Part shown: one piece after another, positions 1-9,341 of the stretch
Numbering within the stretch: the stretch's first letter is position 1
Layout: each line of letters begins with the position of its first letter
Origin: Kutzneria viridogrisea
GTDB taxonomy: Bacteria > Actinomycetota > Actinomycetes > Mycobacteriales > Pseudonocardiaceae
Direction of reading: 5' to 3'
DNA length: 64,000 bases
NCBI GenBank assembly: GCA_014138725.1
Contig: JACJID010000007.1
Span: forward strand, 1 to 64,000
Notes under the pieces: model-generated
The model's database searches: none
The model's input: only the letters and a program-made list of their open reading frames with translations
Told to the model about the DNA's origin: nothing
Program-made: the position numbers and the translations under genes

Positions 1-7
1 CGCCAAG

Positions 8-334
8 GTGGATGACTCCGGACGCGTCGCCGACCTGGTCCTGGCGTCCGCGCTGTCCTGGAAACCCGGCGAACCACTCGACATCACCGTTGTCGGCGAG
101 GCCGTGGTCATCCGTTCCGCGCCCGACGGGCTCTACTGCCATACCCGCAAGGCGTACCTCACGCTTCCCTCACGGATGCGGCAGCGGTGCCAGATCCAGC
201 CCGGCGACACCGTGGTGCTCACCGCGATCCCCGACCGGAAACTGATGATCGTCACCAGCGTCCGCCTGGTACACGACGCGCTCACCGATCACTTCCAGGC
301 GATCCTCGACCGGTGGAGCGTGGGCCATGGCTAA
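8..334 (+). CDS. AbrB/MazE/SpoVT-type DNA-binding domain protein
   Basis: A 108-residue protein starting at GTG 8 with a swapped-hairpin AbrB-like fold: an N-terminal block (VADLVLASALSWKPGEPLDI) and a second block (LTLPSRMRQRCQIQPGDTVV) typical of AbrB/SpoVT beta-strand repeats. Proteins like this are often encoded just before a tyrosine recombinase on actinobacterial mobile elements, and here the stop overlaps the recombinase ATG by 8 bases. The role is probably transcriptional regulation of that element (inference). The gene sits at the window edge, so the true start may lie upstream. Confidence 0.7.
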   Translation: MDDSGRVADLVLASALSWKPGEPLDITVVGEAVVIRSAPDGLYCHTRKAYLTLPSRMRQRCQIQPGDTVVLTAIPDRKLMIVTSVRLVHDALTDHFQAILDRWSVGHG

Positions 335-1358
335 TACCCCTGCCCCGGCGCAGATCCAGGCGGCCAAGCAATTGCTGGCCAGCATGGGAATCACGCCCGA
401 GGACCTCGCCGCCACCACCGTCACCTCGACCGCGCCGACGTTCGCCGAGTACGTGCCCGTGGTGGCCGGTGCGGTCAGCAGCGGCGCCCTGCGTACCTAT
501 GGCTCGTACTGGAATCGGGTCGTCGAGCGGTGGGGGCCGCGGCGGATCGACGAACCCACCCCGACCGAGATCAAACAGTTCGCCGAATGGGTCAAGGCCA
601 ACACCGTCCGCCGCCGCAACGCGCATGGGGGCCTGGGTGCGGTGGAGAACTTCATCGGCGCGATGCGGTGCCTATACCGGCACGCGGGCAACGACGGGCT
701 CATTCCCGAGTCGTTCAACCCGGCGCTGAAAGTGCCCAAGCCCCGGCGGGCGGAATCCCTGCGCCGGGCGATCACCGACACCCGCCTGGACGAAATCAAC
801 GAGACGGTGTCCACGACCGGGGACGACCCTGCCCTGGACGCCCTCATCGTCCGCCTGCACACCGAGACGGCCTGCCGCCGGGGCGGTGCCCTGGGACTGC
901 GGCCCCGCGATCTGGATCAGGACGACTGCCTGGTCTATCTGCGGGAGAAGGGCGAGAAGAGCCGCTGGCAGCCGGTGTCACCCACGCTGATGAATGCGCT
1001 GCTCGACCATGTCAGCAACCGGGGAACCGGGGACCGCGACGAGCAACTGCTGCGCTATCGCAGTGGTGAGCCGATCACCCGGCGCCGCTACGACTACATC
1101 TGGACCCGGCTGGGCGAGTGCCTGCCGTGGGTGGCCACGCAACAGGTCAGTGCGCACTGGCTGCGGCACACCACGCTGACCTGGGTCGAGCGCAACTTCG
1201 GCTTCGCCGTCGCGCAGGCGTTCGCCGGGCACGCCAAGGACCGCGACGCGGCCACCACCTCGATCTACACCCGCGCATCCATCCACGAGATCGCCGCGTC
1301 CGTCGCGGCGCTGACCAACGAGCCACACCCGCTGGCGCCCTCCGACGCGACCACATGA
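327..1358 (+). CDS. Tyrosine recombinase / phage-type integrase
   Basis: A 343-residue site-specific recombinase. An N-terminal SAM-like core-binding domain (about 38-140) is followed by the catalytic domain. Visible catalytic residues are Arg in TACRRGGAL (R184/R185), a Lys in the REKGEKSRW beta-hairpin, H277-x-x-R280 in SAHWLRH, H302 in GHAKD, and the nucleophile Y314 in SIYTRA. All are present, so the enzyme looks intact. The start codon lies within the last codons of the AbrB-like gene, suggesting translational coupling. No attachment site pair was identified. A hairpin terminator follows the stop. Confidence 0.9.
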   Translation: MANTPAPAQIQAAKQLLASMGITPEDLAATTVTSTAPTFAEYVPVVAGAVSSGALRTYGSYWNRVVERWGPRRIDEPTPTEIKQFAEWVKANTVRRRNAHGGLGAVENFIGAMRCLYRHAGNDGLIPESFNPALKVPKPRRAESLRRAITDTRLDEINETVSTTGDDPALDALIVRLHTETACRRGGALGLRPRDLDQDDCLVYLREKGEKSRWQPVSPTLMNALLDHVSNRGTGDRDEQLLRYRSGEPITRRRYDYIWTRLGECLPWVATQQVSAHWLRHTTLTWVERNFGFAVAQAFAGHAKDRDAATTSIYTRASIHEIAASVAALTNEPHPLAPSDATT

Positions 1359-1361
1359 GCA

Positions 1362-1397
1362 TGGTGGGTCCACGGATGCTGTCCCGCGGACCCACCA
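1362..1397 (+). terminator. Hairpin after the recombinase gene
   Basis: Arms TGGTGGGTCC and GGACCCACCA form a perfect 10-bp inverted repeat with a 16-nt loop, starting 3 bases after the recombinase stop codon. There is no T-tract, as is usual for high-GC actinobacterial terminators. It could also be a recombinase binding site. Confidence 0.5.
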
Positions 1398-2878
1398 CCC
1401 CCGAAGCCACACCGGCACACCGGGCGCCACCGCGATGCTCGCCGACGCCTGGATGCGACCCGCGCCGAGCTGAGCGTGGCTCGGCCGCCACCTCGCAGGT
1501 GAAGAGAGCGACCCCACCGGGTGCTGTGAACACTGGACGGGAACCCCGCCGTGATCACCGATTCTGCCACCGCCCCCACAGCATCCGAGACCGTCTCCGA
1601 CGACACGACCCCCGGAATGCAGGCGTCCTCGACGCCCGAGGCCGACACCGCGCGCTCTGGCCGCGGGCGTGGGGACAGCGGCCATCCGGGCACGCCGTGC
1701 GGCCGGACGTGGTCGCGCGTGTCCGCAAGGCGATCACCAGATCGCCGCGGCTGGGTGTGTGCAGCAGCAGCTTCCGCTGGACTTGACGGCCTGACCCACC
1801 CGGGGGCGACCGGTGTGTCGCGCGCACCGTCGGGGTGACGGTATTCCACGGCGTTGGCCGTGTTCGACGCGGCGATGACGCGGGTTGTCGCCCTCGGTCC
1901 CTATGACCGCGCACCGGACTCCTCGCGTCCTGTCCCCCGCCGTGACGCGACGGCACTACTGCCCCCGGACGCGGGCGGGTCGGTCAGCGACGCGAGGCGG
2001 TGAGCGCTCCGCGTGCCGACGTCCGCTCGCGGCTCGAACCGGTCCGCCCGGCGCCGGTGATCAGGTGTGTGTGCCACGTGGCATGTTGGCCAGCCGCGTA
2101 CCGACCTAGCCTCGCGGGATGAGGATCATGGTGTGGATGGTGGTGGCAGGCGTGGCCGCCGCGCACGGGTATCCAGCCCTGACCGCCACGGGGCTGGCGC
2201 TCCTGGCGTGCCTGGCCGGTGCGCGCCGCCTCCCCACGCGATCCCGCACACGGCGGGCACCCTCGCCGCCCGGGGCACCACGAACCGAGGGACAACGGCA
2301 GAGCCCGCAGTGCCGGCCACGCACGCCCAGGAGACCACCGGTCCAGCCGGTGCTTGCCGTCCTCGATCTCGCGTCGGGTGCCGCGCCGGCGTGGCCGCTC
2401 GGCAAGGTCCGGTAGGGCGTGCATCAAGCCGGTCAGGTCGTTCGGTCACGGCGGCGAGCTGGACGGGCTGGATCGGCCCGTAGCTTCCCTGAGGCGTGGC
2501 GAGGTGGCGGCGGAGGTAGCTGGGTTTGAGGTGGTTGGCGCCGATGTAACCCCTTCAGCCGGTCGAGCACGTTCTTCACCGTGCGCACCTTCGCCTCGGA
2601 CAACGCCCGGGGCACCGGCGCGGGCAGCGGCAGCAGGTCGACGCCCCTGGTCGGATCGCCCTGGGACAGGGTCTCGGCGGGGGGCGTGCGCGGCGACCCA
2701 GGTGAACGCGAGGTGCTCGCGCCACCCGCCGCACCACCCGGGGACCGCCAGACCCACCCGTGGCGGCTGTTGCCCGACGTGGGCGCGGACTCCTCTGTTG
2801 GGGTGAAGCCGCGCGAAGTCGGCCCCAGCGTGGCACCCACTGCCTACAGTCACCGGCCGTGATCACCGTGCTCCCCTG
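1398..2878. other. Long stretch without a convincing gene
   Basis: No frame here gives a recognisable protein. A GTG-initiated frame at 1551 (MITDSATAPTASETVSDD) looks like the acidic start of a coding sequence but then loses amino-acid logic. A frame at 2119-2415 begins with one hydrophobic segment (MVWMVVAGVAAAHGYPALTA) and then becomes Arg/Pro-rich noise. The stretch between the recombinase and the IS5 relic probably consists of eroded accessory DNA. Confidence 0.4.
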
Positions 2879-3330
2879 TGTCTGTTGCGTTGCCCCGACC
2901 GGGACCGGGCGCCCATGGCCCGTGGGCGGCTCAACCACGAGGTCGCGGCGGTGAGTGTGGGTGACCGCGTGGTGCTGGTCAGCTCCACCGCCGGCGGCAC
3001 CGGTTACCGCCACCCCGGCCGCGTCGGCCGCCGCCAGCAGCCGGGTCAGCACCATGTCCCACGTGCCGGTGGCCGACAGCCGACAGTGCCAGGCCCCGGA
3101 TCGTCTGCCACGGCCCGAACACCGCCGGCACGTCCCGCCGGGCGATCCCGCATCGGTAGCGGTAGATGATGCCCTCCACCATCGACCGCGCATCGGCGAA
3201 CGGCCTGCCCTGCCGATGCGTCCGCGCTGGTAACAGGTCCTCGATCAACGCCCACTGCTCGTCGGACAGCAGTGGGAACCGTGTCCTGACCGCCAGGGTC
3301 GCAGCACACCACCGCGATGTTTGTCAGGCA
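2879..3330 (-). pseudogene. IS5-family transposase relic (N-terminal part)
   Basis: Read on the minus strand, the frame ending near 2979 has LIEDLLPARTHRQGRPFADA followed by MVEGIIYRYRCGIARRDVP and AVFGPWQTI, the conserved DUF4096-type N-terminus of IS5/IS112-like transposases. The match then shifts frame into RLSATGTWDMVLTRLLAAAD and a degraded DxxxxRAHQH-like stretch. The catalytic DDE core is not recoverable. At least one frameshift and a 3' truncation mark it as a dead remnant. Confidence 0.65.
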
Positions 3331-3334
3331 CGCC

Positions 3335-3868
3335 CTAGTTCTTCGGCGTGTGCAGGCCGTCGAGTACGACGCGGGTCAGGTGGTCGTCGGCGCGGGCGCC
3401 GCAGCGGCAGACCGCCACGTTGAGTACGCGCACCACCTCCGTCGGCGGCACGTCGGCGCGTAGGTCGCCCTCGCGTTGAGCCTTCGCGGCGATCTTGGTG
3501 ATCAGCGCGTTGATCTCGACCTCCAACTCGGGCAGTTCGGGGCGTTCCGGTTCACTGGTGATCAGGGACTTGGTCAGCGCCAGCGGCAGGGCTACACAGT
3601 GGTCCACGATCCGCAGCAGCGCCGCCCACGCGGGCGTCCGGCCGACTTCCGCGCGCGTGGCGTCCAACAGTTCCCGCAGCGTGTCGACCGCGATGTCCTC
3701 CAACAGGGCGCGTCGGTCCGGGAAGTGCCGGTACAGCGTGCCGACGCCGACTCCCGCCGCCCGCGCGATGTCCTCCATCGACACCGCTTCGCCCCGTTCT
3801 CGGGCCAGCAGGAGGGCGGCACTGGTGATCGCCGACCGGTTGCGCCGCGCGTCCGCCCGCACCCGCAC
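3335..3868 (-). CDS. TetR/AcrR-family transcriptional repressor
   Basis: A 177-residue regulator. The N-terminal helix-turn-helix (about 10-55) has the TetR signature AVSMEDIARAAGVGVGTLYR followed by HFPDRRALLED; the C-terminal ligand-binding domain is variable and unassigned. The start is a GTG next to a GGGAGG ribosome-binding site. It is divergent from the F420-type oxidoreductase, and the 79-bp gap contains a palindrome, the classic arrangement of a TetR repressor controlling its neighbour and itself. The ligand is not predictable. Confidence 0.88.
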   Translation of the reverse strand: MRVRADARRNRSAITSAALLLARERGEAVSMEDIARAAGVGVGTLYRHFPDRRALLEDIAVDTLRELLDATRAEVGRTPAWAALLRIVDHCVALPLALTKSLITSEPERPELPELEVEINALITKIAAKAQREGDLRADVPPTEVVRVLNVAVCRCGARADDHLTRVVLDGLHTPKN

Positions 3869-3878
3869 CTCCCATCAA

Positions 3879-3897
3879 GCGGAATCTTGGATTCAGC
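3879..3897. promoter_or_regulatory. Probable TetR operator
   Basis: An imperfect palindrome in the divergent gap: GCGGAATC, TTG, GATTCAGC, with 7 of 8 arm positions complementary. A partial direct copy of AAGCGGAAT recurs near 3914. Its location between divergent tetR and oxidoreductase starts supports an operator role (inference). A TATGCT hexamer at 3899-3904 could be the -10 of the oxidoreductase promoter. Confidence 0.55.
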
Positions 3898-3947
3898 TTA
3901 TGCTACCTTCACAGAAGCGGAATGCCGAATTCACCTTTGGAGGGGCG

Positions 3948-4802
3948 ATGCGGATCGGCCTGTACGTCGGCGACCAGAGTGGTCTCGAGTCCCAGATCGG
4001 ACAGGCGCGCGCGGCGGCTGAACACGGCCTGGCCAGCGCGTTCTTCAACCAGGTCCTGGCGTGGGACCCGGTCACCGTCGCGGCGCTCGCCGGGGCGGCC
4101 GTGCCGGGGATCGAGCTGGGCACCGGCATCGTGCAGACCTACCCGCGCCACCCGATCTCGCTGGCCGGGCAGGCGCTCACGGTCGCGGTCGCCACCGGCA
4201 ACCGGTTCACCCTCGGCGTCGGGCCGAGCCACAAGCAGTTCATCGAGGGCGTGTACGGCCTGTCCTACGACCGGCCCGCGCAGCACACACGCGAGTATCT
4301 AACCGCGTTGCGCACCGAACTCTCCGGCGCCGGCCACGTCCACGTGCCTGGCGCGCAGCCCCCGCCGGTGCTGCTCTCCGCGCTCGGCCCGGTGATGCTG
4401 CGCATCGCGGGCGAACTGGCCGACGGCACGGTCACGGTGTGGGCGACCCCGGCCACGATCGCCGACCACATCCGGCCACGGATCGACGCCGTGGCAACGG
4501 ATTCGCGCGTCGTGGCGGCCGTGATGATGAGCGTGACCACCAGGCCGGACGCCGTGCGCGACGAGGTCGCCGGCATGCTTGGCTTCGCGTCGGACTTCCC
4601 CAGTTACCGGACACTCCTCGACCACCAGGGACAGCGCAACGTCGCGGAAACGATCGTCGCCGGGGACGAGGACACCGTCGCCGCTGCGGTCCACGCGTAT
4701 GCCGAGGCGGGTGCGACCGATGTGCTGTTCAGCCTCGTCGGCGACGACGCCGAGAAGGCCAGGACACTGAAACTAGCCGGAGAACTCGCCAGCTCCCGGT
4801 AA
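3948..4802 (+). CDS. F420-dependent LLM-class oxidoreductase
   Basis: A 284-residue luciferase-like monooxygenase-fold protein starting at ATG 3948, preceded by a GGAGG ribosome-binding site. The N-terminus MRIGLYVGDQSG, the core LALSG-type strands (ELGTGIVQTYPRHP) and VATGNRFTLGVGPSHK match the TIGR03564-type F420-dependent subfamily. Such enzymes use reduced or oxidised F420 (or FMN) to oxidise or reduce small organic substrates; the substrate here is unknown. It is the likely target of the divergent TetR repressor. Confidence 0.88.
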   Translation: MRIGLYVGDQSGLESQIGQARAAAEHGLASAFFNQVLAWDPVTVAALAGAAVPGIELGTGIVQTYPRHPISLAGQALTVAVATGNRFTLGVGPSHKQFIEGVYGLSYDRPAQHTREYLTALRTELSGAGHVHVPGAQPPPVLLSALGPVMLRIAGELADGTVTVWATPATIADHIRPRIDAVATDSRVVAAVMMSVTTRPDAVRDEVAGMLGFASDFPSYRTLLDHQGQRNVAETIVAGDEDTVAAAVHAYAEAGATDVLFSLVGDDAEKARTLKLAGELASSR

Positions 4803-5140
4803 GGAGCTACCAGACCGCGTCGTCCGCTGTTGCCGAATGGCTGCCACTGGCCAGGCTCTGGTACTGGCTGACTTCCCGTGTGGCGCGAGCAGAACCGGCG
4901 GCTCCGCGCCCCCGGTCGCCTTCTGGCCACGCCAGCAGTCCCCCGTCCCGCAGGCGACCGGATCGGTTGGCTGCCGCCGGGCGCGGTTGGGGAGGACGAG
5001 GCAGGCAGGCGATGCCGGATGGTGGCCGATAGTCGGCTGTTGGGTCCGGTAGAGCTGACCGGACCCCACGGCCTGCTGGCTCTGCACGGATGCGGACAAC
5101 GCATACTGCTCGCACACTTAGCACCGCAACGACACACCGC
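4803..5140. other. Gene-free stretch
   Basis: No recognisable coding sequence or RNA. It separates the oxidoreductase from the small secreted protein and probably contains the promoter of the latter. Confidence 0.4.
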
Positions 5141-5461
5141 ATGAGGAAGGCGGCCCTGTTGGCCATCGGGGCGCTCGGCCTGGGCACAGCCGCGGTGATC
5201 GCCACCGCCGCACCCGCCTCGGCCGCGACGATCATCGGCGGCATCGACGTCGCCCGGCAGTGCCAGGTACAGGAGCGGCGGCCGCTGGAGGTGCGGTTGC
5301 TGGACTCCGGCAATCCCTACTCGTGGCGGTGCTACTCGCCCTACACGGGCAACTACTACAGCGTGAACATGAACGCCGCGTGCGTGAACCAGTACGGCAG
5401 CGGCGCGTTCCCGGTGGTGCTCGACCCACACAACGCCTACTCCTGGCGCTGCGCCCGCTAA
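5141..5461 (+). CDS. Small secreted protein with two SWRC motifs
   Basis: About 106 residues if translation starts at ATG 5141; an in-frame start at 5090 would add 17 residues. The N-terminus is a clear Sec signal peptide (MRKAALLAIGALGLGTAAV, then ending APASA). The mature part carries a repeated aromatic-Cys motif: NPYSWRCYS and NAYSWRC, plus two other Cys, suggesting disulphide bonds outside the cell. I recognise this only as a family of small actinobacterial exported proteins with no assigned function. No clear ribosome-binding site precedes 5141. Confidence 0.7.
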   Translation: MRKAALLAIGALGLGTAAVIATAAPASAATIIGGIDVARQCQVQERRPLEVRLLDSGNPYSWRCYSPYTGNYYSVNMNAACVNQYGSGAFPVVLDPHNAYSWRCAR

Positions 5462-6301
5462 CCACGGTCCGCGTGCCCTCACCGTTGGATAACAAGGCCG
5501 AGCCGGAGGTTCCTAGTGGGCTCGGCGACTGCCAGAGAGCTGGCCGACCACCAGGTGCTGGACCGCTGACAGCTCACACTCCCCACATCGGCCAGCCACA
5601 GCGCGATAATCCGGTCGGCATCGACATGGGCTCCCGCGCTGCGATCATCACCCCGATCAGACACAGCTCGATGACCGAGCCCCCGCCGAGGTCATTCGCG
5701 CAGTGCACGTGGCCACCGAGGACCGTGCCGTGGTGCACTACGTCGGGTTGGTCTGCCGAAGATTGCCGCTGTTGGAGACCGGCGCGCGGAAGTGCCGAGA
5801 ACCGGCGAAACAAGGCCAAGGAACCATCCGTCCACTCATCGTCACGGTGACAAATCAGCATCCGCTCGACCGGCGGTATCCCCACCACGCTGTGACTGGG
5901 CGTCTCGGCTGGCCGGGTGCGCACGCAGGTCGGCCGGTGAGCCCCTCACCTGTGGTCGGCGTTGTCCCGTCCGCAGGCCTGCCAACACGCTCGCCGCGCC
6001 CGACCTCGACGCCTGCCTGGCAGGGCAGCGAGGTAGCGCTGCCCTGCCAGGACAGGAACTCAGGGCGCTCCAAGCCGAATAGCGCCGAGCGCGCTGCGTC
6101 TCCCACCGTCACACCAGCCACGGGACGAGCACATCGACTCAGCACCGCGAACCGGGGCAGCCACAGCCTCCGATGACGTGAACCGGTCACGCCAGGAGGG
6201 CGGTGCGTGCACTGTGCGAGCCGCCGCCCCATCCTGGTCAGAGCCGACCTTGCCCGAGTCGCACTGCGCGGGCAGCAACGCACACGGGGTCGACGGCGTG
6301 G
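5462..6301. other. Gene-poor stretch with a strong palindrome
   Basis: No frame gives a recognisable protein. The notable element is the perfect 15-bp inverted repeat at 6016-6051, listed separately. The rest looks like eroded non-coding DNA. Confidence 0.4.
6016..6051. repeat. Perfect 15-bp inverted repeat, 6-nt loop
   Basis: Arms CCTGGCAGGGCAGCG and CGCTGCCCTGCCAGG are exact reverse complements around AGGTAG. There is no adjacent T-tract and no gene ends nearby on either strand within 500 bp, so it is not an obvious terminator. It could be a protein-binding site, a mobile-element end or a small structured RNA. Confidence 0.6.
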
Positions 6302-6577
6302 TCATAGTGGTGGCTGCTCGGGATGGGAACCCTCGTACTGGTAGTACCAGGCCGGGGCACTGCCCTCCTCGGACACCAGAACGTAGCGGTGGCACATGCC
6401 GCCCCGCCACCCGCCGGTGCGGGCCGGTGGCCGTCCCTCGTGGTCCAGGCGAATGATGCGGATCTTGCCGTCGAACGGGCCGCCCCGCAGCGTGATACCC
6501 ACCTCGCCGTTGATGATCTCGCCGCGCAGCAGACGGTGAATCCGTGCCCTGTGCTCGCTGCTCTCCGACGCCACCAT
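6302..6577 (-). CDS. Small hypothetical protein
   Basis: A 91-residue frame starting at ATG 6577. It has a plausible globular pattern: GGPFDGKIRIIRLD, then HRYVLVSEEG and AWYYQYEG, resembling small actinobacterial proteins with a GGPxDG...Y.Y layout. No catalytic or binding residues can be assigned. The ribosome-binding site is weak, so the start is uncertain. Confidence 0.5.
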   Translation of the reverse strand: MVASESSEHRARIHRLLRGEIINGEVGITLRGGPFDGKIRIIRLDHEGRPPARTGGWRGGMCHRYVLVSEEGSAPAWYYQYEGSHPEQPPL

Positions 6578-6717
6578 CTCATGTCAGCACAGCATCCTCG
6601 CCGAGGTCGGGGAGTTCACTGCGGGCGCACACCGCGCTCTGGGCTGGCCACTGTGGCGCGAGGTGAGGACGACCGCGCGTGCTGTGGCGGTCGTGGGTGG
6701 CGTGGCAGGGTGTCCGC

Positions 6718-7362
6718 ATGACGGCACAGGCAGCACTGCGGGCGGCACTGCGCGAGGTGGTCGCGCCCGCGGCACGGCACGAGGGCTTCCGAGGAAGCGC
6801 GCCTACCTGGCGGATGACCAACGCGCTCGGGGATTGGGCGGTCGTCTCCGTGCAGACCTCCCGGTACAGCACCGCGAGTTCACTGCACTGCGTCCTCAAC
6901 ACCGCGGTCGCCCCAGCGCCGTGGTTGGCGTGGCAACAGCAGTCCCTCGGGTCCCTCCCCCAAGCGGTCCCGGAGTCGCTTGGCCTCTACCGTCGCCGCC
7001 TGCATCCCACCGGCACACCCGCCGCCCGCGACGGCTGGTGGGAGATCACCGGCGACGACGACGCCCGGACGGCGGCGACCGACATGGTCACGCAACTCGC
7101 CACGGACGGCTGGCCGATCCTGAGGCAGTTGCTCCACCGTGAGGCGATGCTCGACCAGATCCGCTGCGGAGACCTGGGTTTCCTGCAGGCTGACCACTCC
7201 CCCGCGTACTTCGCCCGGGCTGAGGCACTGCTGCTGGCCGAACTCGGCCCCAGCCTCCAGCTCGACCAGGCCCTCACCACCGCGACACAGAACACCGCTC
7301 CCACCCACCAGAACCAGGACAGGGCATTCGCGGACTGGGTCCGCGCCCGAACAACGCGGTAG
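6718..7362 (+). CDS. DUF4304-type protein
   Basis: A 214-residue protein starting at ATG 6718. It opens with ALREVVAPAARHEGFRGSAP and TWRMTNALGDWAVVSVQTSR, the start of the DUF4304 fold, in which a short helix is followed by a beta sheet with a central W. Function is unknown; members are cytosolic and sometimes found among immunity-protein clusters. No operon partner is clear, although the next gene is a broken SMI1-like immunity fold. Confidence 0.65.
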   Translation: MTAQAALRAALREVVAPAARHEGFRGSAPTWRMTNALGDWAVVSVQTSRYSTASSLHCVLNTAVAPAPWLAWQQQSLGSLPQAVPESLGLYRRRLHPTGTPAARDGWWEITGDDDARTAATDMVTQLATDGWPILRQLLHREAMLDQIRCGDLGFLQADHSPAYFARAEALLLAELGPSLQLDQALTTATQNTAPTHQNQDRAFADWVRARTTR

Positions 7363-7557
7363 CGCAGGCGCCAGCCTGGACCCTCGAGCACATGCTCGCC
7401 ACGACACCGTGGGGCACACCGCGCGCCACCATCACCAGTCACCTCGACCTCGGTGCGAGTGAACCGGCCACCGTCGTAGTCGACTGCCCCCGGAGGGCTC
7501 CGCCGAAGCGGCCACCGTGATGCGGGTGCCACTGTCGTGGCTTCCTGCACTTGCGCC

Positions 7558-7800
7558 ATGGCAGGCAGCTGGACGGCAGTACGCGACCGCATCGCCGCGC
7601 TGGCGGCACATCCAGCCAGGGACCGGATGCTCGGCGCCCGCGAGCACCGCCTCGAGCTAGCGCCACCACTGGCCGCAGGCGATCTTGCCGCCGTCGAACA
7701 ACGCTTGGGCGCCCGTCTCCCCGGCGCCTACCGCCGCTTCCGCACCGCGGTCGGTGCCCGCGGCGCGGGCACGTGCGATGGCTTATTCGGCTTCCGGTTC
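7558..7800 (+). pseudogene. Truncated SMI1/KNR4-family protein
   Basis: From ATG 7558 the frame gives a recognisable SMI1/KNR4 start: RDRMLGAREHRLELAPPLAA, then DLAAVEQRLGARLPGAYRRF and a GxGxxxGLF-like end. After about 80 residues the similarity stops and the frame becomes Arg/Pro-rich. Normal members are 150-200 residues. SMI1/KNR4 folds often act as immunity proteins for polymorphic toxins, but no toxin is visible here. It is a 3'-truncated relic. Confidence 0.55.
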
Positions 7801-7921
7801 CGCGGCGAGTTCACGCAGCCGGCGCCGCGTCCACAACGGTCCGCACCTCGGCAACCGAAGCGGCGGCGGAGAATCGGTCGAGTTCCCCAGCTCGACGAAG
7901 GGCCGCGGTTAGACTCCCGCC

Positions 7922-8611
7922 ATGGGGTTGACCTTCGGCGCCGTCGCCGGTGAACTGCCGCTGGTGCGGCGCGTGTGGTCGGCGAGCTGTGACGCCGCGA
8001 CCGGTTTCACCTCGGCGGCCAAAGGCTCCTCCATGATTGCGTTCGCGCGCAACGGTGGCAGGGTGACGGTGCACCTGCGCGGACCGGAGACCAGAGCCAC
8101 TCGGCTGACCTGTCCGGAGGACTGGGAGTTCTTCGGCGTCGAGCTGCGGCTCGGTGCCTACCTCCCCCTCTTCCCGCCTTCCGGTCTGGCCGACCTCAAC
8201 GATGCTCTGTTGCCGACCCCGTCGGGCAACCGGATTCTGCTGGACAACCGAGACTGGGAGATGCCGACCGAGCAGAACGTCGACGTCTTCGTCAACAGGC
8301 TCGTGCGGGCGGGTCTGTTGTTCTTCGATCCGCTCGTCGACGAGATCCGTCAAGGCGAACGACCGCGAGCCCTGTCGGAGCGGACGGCGCAAGTCCGGTT
8401 CCGCCGTGCCGTGGGGGTATCGCGCCGCAAGCTCGTCAGCATCGAGCAGGCGCAACGTGCCGCGCAGCTCCTCTCGGCGGGGGAATTGATCGCCGACGTC
8501 GTCACCGGCTGCGGCTACTACGACCAGCCACAGCTCGCGCGGGCGATGCGCTGGGCGACCGGCCACACCCCGGGCGAGCTGAGGTCCGGCATCCCGTTCC
8601 TCGCGTTCTGA
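7922..8611 (+). CDS. AraC-family transcriptional regulator
   Basis: A 229-residue protein with an N-terminal sensing domain (about 1-130) and a C-terminal AraC double helix-turn-helix (about 145-225): RFRRAVGVSRRKLVSIEQA, then AQLLSAGELIADVVTGCGYY and DQPQLARAMRWATGHTPGEL. The second helix-turn-helix shows the usual GYYDQ..L.R.......G.TP pattern. It is followed 66 bp later by the dihydrofolate-reductase-like gene, which it probably regulates (inference). Confidence 0.85.
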   Translation: MGLTFGAVAGELPLVRRVWSASCDAATGFTSAAKGSSMIAFARNGGRVTVHLRGPETRATRLTCPEDWEFFGVELRLGAYLPLFPPSGLADLNDALLPTPSGNRILLDNRDWEMPTEQNVDVFVNRLVRAGLLFFDPLVDEIRQGERPRALSERTAQVRFRRAVGVSRRKLVSIEQAQRAAQLLSAGELIADVVTGCGYYDQPQLARAMRWATGHTPGELRSGIPFLAF

Positions 8612-8677
8612 CCGCCGGCCCGGCGAGGTTCGGTTCGATACAAGACCGGCCGGTCGACGGGATGGTTCACTTCCGGA

Positions 8678-9220
8678 ATGCGAAAACTTGTCGAGTACGA
8701 CCACCTCTCGATCGACGGGCGCTTCACCGGGGACGACTTCTGGACCGCGCAGATGAAGGTCGCCCCGAACGACAACCACTTCGCCTACCAACTCCGGCTG
8801 CTGGAGCACGCCACCGGTCTCGTGCTCGGACGGGCGACCTACCAGGGCTTCGCCGCGACGTGGCCGACCATGACCGGCGACCTCGCCGACAAGCTTAATT
8901 CCCTGCCGAAGCACGTCGCCTCCACCACTCTGACCGAGACCACCTGGAACGCCGAGGTGCTCCCGGGCAACGCCGTCGAAGCCGTCGCCCAGCTCAAGGA
9001 GTCCGGCGACGGCACGTTGGTGAAGTACGGCAACGGCCCGTTCAGCCGGGCGCTCGTCGAGGCGGGCCTGCTGGACGAGCTGCATCTGAGCATTTCCCCG
9101 TTCGTCGCCGGTTCCGGAGAGTCGCTGCTGGCGGGCATCGGCGCGACCCCTATGAACCTGACGCGAGTGACCGAAATCGGCAACGGCGCGGTGGTGCTGA
9201 CCTACGCACTGGGGCAGTGA
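8678..9220 (+). CDS. Dihydrofolate reductase-like (RibD C-terminal fold) protein
   Basis: A 180-residue protein with the DHFR/RibD-C fold: MRKLVEYDHLSIDGRF at the N-terminus, LVLGRATYQGFAATWP (the GRxTYE-type nucleotide-binding motif) and LVKYGNGPFSRALVEAGLLD (the phosphate loop region) before ELHLSISPFVAGSG. Such proteins are NADPH-dependent reductases of uncertain substrate, widespread in actinobacteria and distinct from true FolA. It is the likely partner of the upstream AraC regulator. Confidence 0.85.
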   Translation: MRKLVEYDHLSIDGRFTGDDFWTAQMKVAPNDNHFAYQLRLLEHATGLVLGRATYQGFAATWPTMTGDLADKLNSLPKHVASTTLTETTWNAEVLPGNAVEAVAQLKESGDGTLVKYGNGPFSRALVEAGLLDELHLSISPFVAGSGESLLAGIGATPMNLTRVTEIGNGAVVLTYALGQ

Positions 9221-9341
9221 CCCTGGTGGCTGGTGCCGCGCGTGCGGACGCTCCTCGAACTCCATGAACGTTCTGTGACGGGAGGATCCTTTCCCGTCCA
9301 ACTGGCGAACAGTGAGATCATCTTGTCGATACGGTGCCTGG

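Noticed and set aside
1551-1838. A GTG-started frame with an acidic, coding-like N-terminus
   Set aside because: Loses coherent composition after about 50 codons and matches no family I know; could be a relic but cannot be supported.
2119-2415. Possible small membrane protein
   Set aside because: Only the first 36 residues are hydrophobic; the remainder is Arg/Pro noise, and no good ribosome-binding site precedes it.
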